Shown here piece after piece: positions 17,598-23,050 of a stretch of 64,000 bases of DNA. The translations under genes were made by a program, and so were the position numbers. A model generated the notes under the pieces. The model was not told the DNA's origin. It did no database searches and saw only the letters and a program-made list of their open reading frames with translations. Each line of letters starts with the position of its first letter. The first letter of the stretch is position 1. This stretch comes from Anaerolineae bacterium (GTDB lineage Bacteria; Chloroflexota; Anaerolineae; Aggregatilineales; Ch27): positions 62,001-126,000 of the forward strand of contig JABLXG010000008.1 of NCBI GenBank assembly GCA_013178165.1. Direction: 5' to 3'.

Positions 17598-18782
17598 TTA
17601 GCTTAGATCACCTTCCCAGATCATTACAGGGCCGTAGTCTGCACGACGCAATCCCCTCGATGCTAAACGTTCGTAGGAGTCATCACTGTGACGTGCAATT
17701 TCGGCAATAAGGATGGAGCCGTCATCTTCCTCAAAGTAGAAGATACGCTCATCGCTGGCTGGTTTTGCGATCTTCACCTTGCCGCCGAGCGTTGCATGTT
17801 CCTGCAAGCTACGCCACTCCGGATCACGCATGCGGTTGAGAAGTTTCCGCCATATATCTCTTTGAGTGCTATCAAGAGCGCGAATAGCATCCTGGGCTTG
17901 TTTCGACAGATAGAGCTTGGATTTTTGTTTGTCACGAAAATGCTCGATAACGATGTGCCCTAGACCACTGGGTTCGTAGTAGGTCTCGCCGTTGTCATCA
18001 ATAAAGTCAAAGAGTGACCACAGCGGATGAGTCGCAACGGGTTGGTCTTCGTTGCCCAGTGCTTTTCGGAGCTCAGCTTCGGTGAGGGGTGTCTCGGGAT
18101 TGCTACACTTCACGAGCGCCTCATATGCTGCTTCCATCTGTTCGAAATCAAGGCGGAGGGGCACAGGAGCAAGCCGGATCATTTCAGACGAGGACTCATA
18201 GATATAGCTGAGTTCTACATTCTCAAGCATCCCGATAAGTGTAAGATACGGCACGACGCCTTTGAAGCCACCGGTGGGGTTGATGATCCGTTGATAGGTT
18301 CCCGCGGGTGCTCTACGAAGAATGCTGAAGACTTTGCTAATCAGGTTATTGAGACCCTTACGGCGGAACCTGTCACCATTTTCAACCTGCAAACCTTCAA
18401 TAATCTCGACTTGCGTTTCTCGTTGAAAGTATTCCTTGCAAAAATCAGCCAGGATGCGAGCAGCTAACACGCCGTCGGGAGTTTCAGAAGCAAGGAAGTG
18501 GAGACAATCGTTTCGATTCGGTGGCTGATCCTGGAGTGTGGGGACAAGGTGATTTAGCTCCGCACTGGCCCTTCTGAGCAAAGCTACGTCATTCGCTTTG
18601 GCGCGGAGGCTGGCCATCACAATGCTGTACCACTGCTCACCCGGGAAATTGAGCTTATTACCGGCAATTGCCTTCAGGTCAACATCCCGTTGCCGCCCAA
18701 ACTCTCGCAAGAAGTCGCGGGCCTGCGTATCCGAGTTGGTGATAACGGTTTGACCAACTGTTGAAATGATGCAGTAAGGCAT
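17598..18782 (-). CDS. CARF-RelE ribonuclease (Cami1-like CRISPR effector)
   Basis: 394 residues. N-terminal CARF domain (about 1-190) with the ligand-loop motif NPTGGFKG near residue 168 and the start MPYCIISTVGQTVITNS, which is typical of APE2256-type CARF proteins. A middle helical region follows. The C-terminal 90 residues resemble RelE-fold mRNA interferases (RDIWRKLLNRMRDPEWRSLQ, then RIFYFEEDDGSILIAEIARH). CARF-RelE proteins (Cami1) are known to cut mRNA at the ribosome when the CARF domain binds cyclic oligoadenylate made by Cas10. By inference this is a type III effector. Middle gene of the operon CARF-HTH > CARF-RelE > csx15; 33 bp separate it from the CARF-HTH gene. Catalytic residues of the RelE part are not assigned. 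Confidence 0.82.
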   Translation of the reverse strand: MPYCIISTVGQTVITNSDTQARDFLREFGRQRDVDLKAIAGNKLNFPGEQWYSIVMASLRAKANDVALLRRASAELNHLVPTLQDQPPNRNDCLHFLASETPDGVLAARILADFCKEYFQRETQVEIIEGLQVENGDRFRRKGLNNLISKVFSILRRAPAGTYQRIINPTGGFKGVVPYLTLIGMLENVELSYIYESSSEMIRLAPVPLRLDFEQMEAAYEALVKCSNPETPLTEAELRKALGNEDQPVATHPLWSLFDFIDDNGETYYEPSGLGHIVIEHFRDKQKSKLYLSKQAQDAIRALDSTQRDIWRKLLNRMRDPEWRSLQEHATLGGKVKIAKPASDERIFYFEEDDGSILIAEIARHSDDSYERLASRGLRRADYGPVMIWEGDLS

Positions 18783-18815
18783 TTCGTACCCTCCAGATGC
18801 TGACCAGTCGTTTTC

Positions 18816-19631
18816 TCACACCCGCCCGGTCAGGATGTCCAGCAGGACCTGGCGCTTGCGAGTTGCCGTCTCTGCTTCCTCGCAGAGATCGAACATCTTC
18901 TGGTAGATAGCACGCATCTGATTCTCCACCGTGCGCCGATCTTTGCCCAGTATCTGGGCCAGCTGGCCATCGCTGGCGTACGGATGTAGCTCGAACAACT
19001 CGGCCAGTTGCCGTTCGCTGGGGGTCAGGCGGCTCAGCAGCACCTGGCGAGGATCACGACGGCGAGCGATCAGTTCCAGCGGCCTGTCCAGCACAGCGAT
19101 CTCCGCCGCATTCAGGCGCGGCGGCAGCACCGGCAGGTCGACCAGCGTCACCTGATCACGTAGCCCCGGCGGGATGTGGAACCCGCCAGAGCGCAGCATC
19201 TCCTCCGGCGAGAGCACCGTCCACACCCGATCGCGGGGGCCAAAGATCAGCGCCGCAGCCAGTGTGGCGTAGACGCTCATCGCCTTACGCCCGCCAGCAA
19301 CCAGCAGATGGATGGTATACCCCTCGGCCCGATAGTTGCGCAGGGTGATCAGCACATCCTGAAAGTAGGCGTTGGCCGTGTCCTGGCTGGTGATGTCCAG
19401 TAGCGGGCCGCCATCCGCGCCATGGATTTCGTGCCAGTCCACAGCCAGAGCGGGGTAATCGGCGGTGAAGACAGCCGCCAGTCGTTCCCGTGCCTCGGCA
19501 ATGCCGGATAGATGCGGTTCAGTGTGCAGGATGACCACCCTGGCGAAGTGGTAGCGGTCCTTGAGCAAATCCAGCGCGACGGTGATCGCCTCCGGGCGCT
19601 GGCCAAGCGTGGCGACGAACAGATCGGGCAT
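18816..19631 (-). CDS. CARF domain-HTH fusion regulator (NE0113/Csx14-like CARF)
   Basis: 271 residues. Residues 1-180 are a CARF/ring-nuclease-like domain beginning MPDLFVATLGQRPEAITVAL and containing LLVAGGRKAMSVYATLAAAL; GGRKxM is typical of the NE0113-type family. Residues 205-255 form a LuxR/GerE-like helix-turn-helix (LTPSERQLAELFELHPYASD, then GQLAQILGKDRRTVENQMRA). Start chosen at 19631 because AGGAGG (complement of 19642-19647) lies 10 bp upstream; the frame extends to 19694, but that would run through the promoter. A DNA-binding domain fused to a cyclic-oligoadenylate sensor suggests a transcription factor responding to CRISPR signalling. The promoter module just upstream has a palindrome also found before both zinc-ribbon genes. 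Confidence 0.8.
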   Translation of the reverse strand: MPDLFVATLGQRPEAITVALDLLKDRYHFARVVILHTEPHLSGIAEARERLAAVFTADYPALAVDWHEIHGADGGPLLDITSQDTANAYFQDVLITLRNYRAEGYTIHLLVAGGRKAMSVYATLAAALIFGPRDRVWTVLSPEEMLRSGGFHIPPGLRDQVTLVDLPVLPPRLNAAEIAVLDRPLELIARRRDPRQVLLSRLTPSERQLAELFELHPYASDGQLAQILGKDRRTVENQMRAIYQKMFDLCEEAETATRKRQVLLDILTGRV

Positions 19632-19651
19632 GGGTTCCCTACCTCCTGATC

Positions 19652-19710
19652 GGCGAAGTGTTTCCAGCATAGCACAGGCTGCTGGCGGGCGCATGAGTAG
19701 TTGTACTCAT
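19652..19710 (-). promoter_or_regulatory. CARF-HTH regulon promoter module, copy 1
   Basis: Plus-strand order: GGCGAAGTGTTTCC (19652-19665), AGCATA (19666-19671, TATGCT as a minus-strand -10), exactly 21 bp, then the palindrome ATGAGTAGTTGTACTCAT (19693-19710, 7-bp arms around GTTG). The palindrome lies where an activator overlapping the -35 would bind; no good TTGACA is present. Two further copies with identical spacing are at 20507-20565 and 22976-23034. Drives the CARF-HTH > CARF-RelE > csx15 operon. Confidence 0.75.
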
Positions 19711-19759
19711 CTGGCCAATCATGATCGTCATGATTCATGTCGTCGAGGATTTCTCGCAA

Positions 19760-19885
19760 TCAGCAGATGTCCCAGGGTACCCATGCCTGGCGCGGATCGC
19801 CCCGATTGTCATCCCAGATGAAGCGCTTCCAGATCGGCCAGATTTTATTGCCCGGCCAGACGCTGAAGATGATGGTGCCCAGCAT
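19760..19885 (-). CDS. Small Trp-rich ORF (41 aa), unknown function
   Basis: 41 codons: MLGTIIFSVWPGNKIWPIWK, then a polar Trp-containing tail ending PWDIC. ATG preceded by AAGGG 5 bp upstream. Composition (six Trp, one short hydrophobic stretch) is protein-like rather than random, and the same frame is open further upstream, so it may be the tail of a decayed membrane protein. It lies between zinc-ribbon gene 1 and the CARF-HTH promoter, reading the same way. No family recognised. Confidence 0.35.
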   Translation of the reverse strand: MLGTIIFSVWPGNKIWPIWKRFIWDDNRGDPRQAWVPWDIC

Positions 19886-19930
19886 CAGCACCCTTATACC
19901 GATGCGAAACCCCGAAGTATGTTTTTCAGG

Positions 19931-19958
19931 GTGGGGGGGCGGTTGCTGCCCCCCCCAC
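19931..19958. repeat. GC-only hairpin downstream of zinc-ribbon gene 1
   Basis: GTGGGGGGGC / GCCCCCCCCAC with a 7-nt loop. No T-run on the minus strand, so it is not a standard terminator; it may block transcription or be a decay product of homopolymer tracts common in this island. The rest of 19711-20039 holds the small ORF and the end of the 321-bp repeat. Confidence 0.4.
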
Positions 19959-19976
19959 ACACCTGTTGGAGCCAGC

Positions 19977-20297
19977 GGCAGGGTCTGGAGCCTTACCCCG
20001 GAGCGATGGTTTGCCAACCGACCCTGACGACAGCCATCCCTACCCCTTGGAAATATCCCTGCCGCAGTGCTTACAGACCTTCGCTTCCGCCTTAACCAGT
20101 TCCGCGCAGTAGGGGCAATGTCTTGTTTGACCGACGACAACCCCGCGTCTTTCCAGTTCCTCCTCATTCCTGCCCGAGATCAGGGCGATCAGCAGGCCGA
20201 TGGGGCCGAGCAGGACGCCGAGCAGACAACCCGTCGCAAAAGGGTTGCCCTTGCTCTGGTTGATGTAGCCGGCAATCAGCCCGAACAGCAGCCAGAC
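19977..20297. repeat. 321-bp direct repeat, copy 1
   Basis: Near-identical to 22318-22638 (constant offset 2341 bp). It contains most of zinc-ribbon gene 1 plus about 60 bp after its stop codon. Differences are scattered single bases. Shows a recent segmental duplication within the CRISPR island. Confidence 0.85.
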
Positions 20298-20330
20298 GAC
20301 TATTGCTCCCCCGTCGATGCCTGATTCCAT
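20040..20330 (-). CDS. Small membrane protein with C-terminal zinc ribbon, copy 1
   Basis: 96 residues. Two predicted membrane segments (AIVVWLLFGLIAGYI near 9-23 and GCLLGVLLGPIGLLIALISG near 34-53) followed by a cytoplasmic zinc ribbon CPYCAELVKAEAKVCKHCG (CxxC...CxxC, residues 72-90). The ATG follows GGAGGCAAGT. A paralogue at 22381-22671 is nearly identical from residue 15 on. Both have a copy of the 59-bp promoter module upstream (here at 20507-20565, leaving a leader of about 180 nt). Similar short proteins occur widely in bacteria with no set function; a link to CRISPR signalling is my inference from promoter sharing. The frame stays open for 38 codons after the TAG. Confidence 0.8.
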   Translation of the reverse strand: MESGIDGGAIVVWLLFGLIAGYINQSKGNPFATGCLLGVLLGPIGLLIALISGRNEEELERRGVVVGQTRHCPYCAELVKAEAKVCKHCGRDISKG

Positions 20331-20506
20331 ACTTGCCTCCTTCAGTGGCAGTTCCGTTACAGTGCAGCCATGACCGATGCGCGGGCCGACTGAAAGAAGC
20401 GTTCATGCTGAACCTGTCCCTTCCTTCACTCCAGCCACGATTCTGTCATGGACTGGTGCCCCGACGAGTAAGCGCAGGCTCCACCGGCGCTCCTCGCCTT
20501 GCTGTG

Positions 20507-20565
20507 GGCAAAGTAGCCTCAGCATACCAGGAACGACCCGTGCATTCATGAGTGGGCGTACTCAT
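20507..20565 (-). promoter_or_regulatory. CARF-HTH regulon promoter module, copy 2
   Basis: GGCAAAGTAGCCTC (20507-20520), AGCATA (20521-20526; TATGCT on the minus strand), 21 bp, palindrome ATGAGTGGGCGTACTCAT (20548-20565, 6-bp arms). Same geometry as copies 1 and 3. Reads toward zinc-ribbon gene 1. Outside this module, 20331-20687 holds no gene I can support. Confidence 0.72.
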
Positions 20566-20687
20566 AATGTGCCGGATCGTTGTGGCGATCAGTGGCGGAG
20601 GTCGTCCTGGCAGGGTACATGGAAGGGGTGGGGGCAAGGTATGTTGCAGAAGGACGCACGTCTTATAACGCCTGTCCTTGTGCAGTG

Positions 20688-21026
20688 TCAAATTTTCCTG
20701 CTTCCCTTGTGATTCTTTATCCATCCCCGGAGCCAGAAGAGATACCTTATGAAGCTCACGTCAATGGCAATGATCCACAGGTAGATGACATCGATGATGA
20801 GCGCGCGAGAGAAATCCCGCGTCTCAGGGTAGAAAAACGTCAATATGAACGCTATCGCACAGACCGGAGTGACGAAAGTGAGGAACGTGGCATTGGCATA
20901 ATCAATAACCGCCCCAAACCGGCTTTCGCCTTCTTCGCTGATAAGGCCCCTCACCAGAAGTCTGAGCCACCCGTCACCGCTGTTAGACCACTCCAGAAGC
21001 CGCTCCCTCACAATATTCTTCTCCAT
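20688..21026 (-). CDS. Small membrane protein, unknown function
   Basis: 112 residues, start ATG chosen because AAAGGAGGGAATACC precedes it. Soluble N-terminus (MEKNIVRERLLEWSNSGDGW), then hydrophobic spans at ATFLTFVTPVCAIAFILTFF and ALIIDVIYLWIIAIDVSFIR, and a basic tail KNHKGSRKI. The upstream glycosyltransferase remnant is in the same frame with no stop between, so a longer fused product is possible. No family recognised. Confidence 0.6.
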   Translation of the reverse strand: MEKNIVRERLLEWSNSGDGWLRLLVRGLISEEGESRFGAVIDYANATFLTFVTPVCAIAFILTFFYPETRDFSRALIIDVIYLWIIAIDVSFIRYLFWLRGWIKNHKGSRKI

Positions 21027-21368
21027 GGTATTCCCTCCTTTCGCGTAGTCAGCCAGAAATCCCTCGTAAGCCCGCGCCCAGGATTTCCACTGCGCTTCCA
21101 GCGAATAATGCTCTCTGGCCACCTTTTCGGCTACCGCCCCGTAAAAACGCAACCGTTTGCGCTTGCGAACCAGGTCTTCCAGCGCCCTGATCCACTCCTC
21201 CGGATCGTCCTTGACGAAGATGAGTGGCAGATCGCTCAGGTAATCCGGCAGGAAACCGGAAACTTCAAAGCGAACGTAAGGATATTTCTCGGCCAGATAG
21301 TGCAGGGCGGGAGAAACTATCCGCCAGTCCCTTTCGTGTGTTGACGAGCCGCTGATACCGATGGTCAC
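21027..21368 (-). pseudogene. Glycosyltransferase (GT4-type) remnant with internal deletion
   Basis: Begins MTIGISGSSTHERDWRIVSP, the typical start of the second Rossmann domain of GT4-like glycosyltransferases, and ends with their C-terminal helix (HYSLEAQWKSWARAYEGFLA). The donor-binding middle is missing: VSGFLPDYLSDLPLIFV runs straight into KDDPEEWIRALEDLVRKRKR. The 5' end is cut exactly at the edge of the decayed repeat block at 21371. It continues in frame into the membrane protein downstream. Confidence 0.6.
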
Positions 21369-21370
21369 CC

Positions 21371-21604
21371 TCTTTCCAGTTCCTCCTCATTCCTGCCCGA
21401 GATCAGGGCGATCAGCAGGCCGATGGACAATCAGCCCGAACAGCAGCCAGATAATGATGGTTGGTTCGCAGACCGGCTGAGCCGCGCGCCAGTCGCCGCT
21501 CGATGCCCCGGGCTGGGTCCGCGTCACGGCGATGATCCGGGGCTTCACCAGGCGGGGGGGGGGCGACATCAGTGCCCCGAAGGGCAATTGAAGGACCGCA
21601 CGTC
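21371..21604. repeat. Decayed copy of zinc-ribbon/array-trailer segment
   Basis: A collapsed version of 22490-23088. It keeps the region around TCCTCATTCCTGCCCGAGAT, then jumps to TCAGCCCGAACAGCAGCCAG, then to the block around CCGGCTGAGCCGCGCGCCAG, then to a run of ten G and one CRISPR repeat. At least three internal deletions relative to the intact copy. Confidence 0.7.
21566..21604 (-). repeat. Orphan degenerate CRISPR repeat
   Basis: ACATCAGTGCCCCGAAGGGC continues as AATTGAAGGACCGCACGTC: one extra base and one change near the 3' end. Its ACATCAG start is identical to the degenerate terminal repeat at 23051, and both follow a run of G and a CGAC. It therefore descends from an array's trailing end. 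Confidence 0.8.
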
Positions 21605-21636
21605 GTAGCATTGCTCCTTCCTGGTTATGATGGCGG

Positions 21637-22041
21637 TTAGAGGGGCGGCAGAAGGTTATCATCATCGCCGTCGCCAAAGAAACCGTGTTCTGTCAGTTCG
21701 TTCAGCAGGTATTCGGTGTAAACGTGCTTCAGATAGCCGTTGTCAGTGCTGCTGTACCGGCGCTGATCGTCGCTACTGTCGCTGAAGTTGGGGCGGTGGT
21801 ATTCAAAGGGCTTGGGGGTAGGGCGCGGCTCTGGATTGTAATACCATCCCGGCAGTTCTTCCGGCGAGGGGCTGTCCGATGAAGGTTTCTGCGAACGGTA
21901 GTAGCGGTATTCCAGCCAGTCGCGGATGTGTTTGCCCAGACCCGTATACCTGTAGACAACCCAACCCAAGAAGGCAAAAAAGGCCAGGAAGAGGGGCAGA
22001 TCGACGCAGTAAAGCTCAAGGTTGCGTATATCGGTTATCAT
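21637..22041 (-). CDS. Hypothetical membrane-anchored protein
   Basis: 134 residues with a strong ribosome binding site (GGAGGTGAACG before ATG). One N-terminal membrane span (LPLFLAFFAFLGWVVYRY, residues 15-32), then a Pro/Ser-rich linker (SSDSPSPEELPGWYYNPEPR) and an acidic Tyr-rich C-terminus ending GDGDDDNLLPPL. No family recognised. Follows the terminator at 22083 and reads leftward into the decayed repeat. Type II-like orientation is uncertain. Confidence 0.65.
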   Translation of the reverse strand: MITDIRNLELYCVDLPLFLAFFAFLGWVVYRYTGLGKHIRDWLEYRYYRSQKPSSDSPSPEELPGWYYNPEPRPTPKPFEYHRPNFSDSSDDQRRYSSTDNGYLKHVYTEYLLNELTEHGFFGDGDDDNLLPPL

Positions 22042-22082
22042 CGTTCACCTCCGTGTAGTCTGTCAGAACCGTTCTGAAAAAT

Positions 22083-22123
22083 GGGGCAGGGGGGCGGAAA
22101 TCTCTGTCATCCCTGCCCCTTTT
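22083..22123. terminator. Bidirectional intrinsic terminator
   Basis: GGGGCAGGG (22083-22091) pairs with CCCTGCCCC (22111-22119). TTTT follows on the plus strand, and TTTTT follows on the minus strand (AAAAA before 22081). On the minus strand it comes right after the read-through tail of zinc-ribbon gene 2. Confidence 0.75.
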
Positions 22124-22134
22124 AGGGAGCCTGT

Positions 22135-22380
22135 TTAGAACAGGCTCAGTTGCACCGGCACTCCCGTCCACAGCGGTTCCGGCTTCCGGGCGAAAACGGG
22201 TTCCGGTTCTTCGGCAAAGACGGGTTCTGGTTCGGGTACAACATCCTCGGTGGCCCGGTCTTCCTCGCCATCCCGGTCGGGCAGGTCGGCGTCCCGGGTG
22301 TCCTCGGTTTCGGCTCCGGCAGGGTCTGGACCCTTACCCCGGAGCGATAGTTTGCCAGCCGACCCTGACGACAGCCATCC
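22135..22380 (-). pseudogene. In-frame acidic tail after the zinc-ribbon TAG stop
   Basis: Directly after the TAG of zinc-ribbon gene 2, the same frame stays open for 81 codons. The second half is clearly protein-like: EEDRATEDVVPEPEPVFAEE, then PEPVFARKPEPLWTGVPVQL and SLF, then TAA. There is no ATG, GTG or TTG that could start it usefully. It may be the tail of an ancestral longer protein, the fossil of another gene fused by recombination, or a product of stop-codon read-through. A terminator follows 12 bp later. Confidence 0.45.
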
Positions 22381-22638
22381 CTACCCCTTGGAAATATCCT
22401 TGCCGCAGTGCTTACAGACCTTTGCTTCCGCCTTAACCAGTTCCGCGCAGTAGGGGCAATGTCTTGTTTGGCCGACGACAACCCCGCGTCTTTCCAGTTC
22501 CTCCTCATTCCTGCCCGAGATCAGGGCGATCAGCAGGCCGATGGGGCCGAGCAGGACGCCGAGCAGACAACCCATCGCAAAAGGGTTGCCCTTGTTGTGG
22601 TTGATGTAGCCGGCAATCAGCCCGAACAGCAACCAGAT
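22318..22638. repeat. 321-bp direct repeat, copy 2
   Basis: Matches 19977-20297 at a constant offset of 2341 bp, with few substitutions. Homology extends past the zinc-ribbon stop codon but ends before the start codons, so the first 10-15 residues and the leaders differ. Confidence 0.85.
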
Positions 22639-22671
22639 GATGATGGTAAGAGGATTAAAAACTGAATCCAT
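22381..22671 (-). CDS. Small membrane protein with C-terminal zinc ribbon, copy 2
   Basis: 96 residues, paralogue of the gene at 20040. N-terminus MDSVFNPLTIIIWLLFGLIA differs from copy 1 and then identity is almost complete; differences are conservative (QSKGNPFATG versus HNKGNPFAMG, CGRDISKG versus CGKDISKG). Two membrane segments plus CPYC...CKHC zinc ribbon. ATG at 22671 preceded by GGAAGGTGATAAAC. A longer in-frame extension exists upstream but lacks protein character. The promoter module copy 3 lies 305 bp upstream, and leftward transcription of the CRISPR array would also reach it. Confidence 0.8.
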   Translation of the reverse strand: MDSVFNPLTIIIWLLFGLIAGYINHNKGNPFAMGCLLGVLLGPIGLLIALISGRNEEELERRGVVVGQTRHCPYCAELVKAEAKVCKHCGKDISKG

Positions 22672-22837
22672 GTTTATCACCTTCCGTCGACCGTGCAATT
22701 TTTGACTGGTTCGCCGACCGGCTGAGCCGCGCGCCAGTCGCCGCTCAATGCCCCGGGCTGGGGCCGCGTCACGGCGATGATCCGGGGCTTCACCAGGCGG
22801 GGGTGAACGCCAGGAAAGGGTGGAGGCGCCTGTGTGA

Positions 22838-22987
22838 TCAGGAGTGCCGTTCGAGGTAGGTATCCCACACTGCCCGCCAAACACTGTAAACGAACACCGG
22901 AATAGCGATACCGCCGCCGATAGCCGCCCCAAGATGCAGGTGCGGGAACAGGATGATCGCAATCGCTGCGGCAGCGGAGAAGTACCC
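22838..22987 (-). pseudogene. C-terminal fragment of a small membrane protein
   Basis: In one minus-strand frame, 49 codons read as a glycine/alanine-rich membrane segment (SAAAAIAIILFPHLHLGAAI, then GGGIAIPVFVYSVWRAVWDT and YLERHS) ending in TGA. No start codon; the frame is closed just upstream by TGA inside the -10 of promoter copy 3. It looks like the 3' end of a gene whose 5' part was replaced. The rest of 22672-22975 holds nothing else I recognise. Confidence 0.4.
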
Positions 22988-23034
22988 TCAGCTTAGCACT
23001 GGCTTTGGGGAGAGGCATGAGTAGGTGTACTCAA
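22976..23034 (-). promoter_or_regulatory. CARF-HTH regulon promoter module, copy 3
   Basis: GGAGAAGTACCCTC (22976-22989), AGCTTA (22990-22995; TAAGCT on the minus strand), 21 bp, palindrome ATGAGTAGGTGTACTCAA (23017-23034; last base breaks the arm). Points away from the array toward zinc-ribbon gene 2, and lies 16 bp from the terminal CRISPR repeat. Confidence 0.7.
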
Positions 23035-23050
23035 TTCCGGGGGGGGGACG

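Noticed and set aside
21546-21563. Poly-G runs (also near 23038 and 19931) as sequencing errors
   Set aside because: Runs are flanked by the same bases in both trailer copies, so they look ancestral; length may still be uncertain.
22672-22962. Longer N-terminus for zinc-ribbon protein 2
   Set aside because: The extension is Arg/Ser/Pro-rich with no similarity to copy 1, and ATG at 22671 has a ribosome binding site and matches the length of copy 1.
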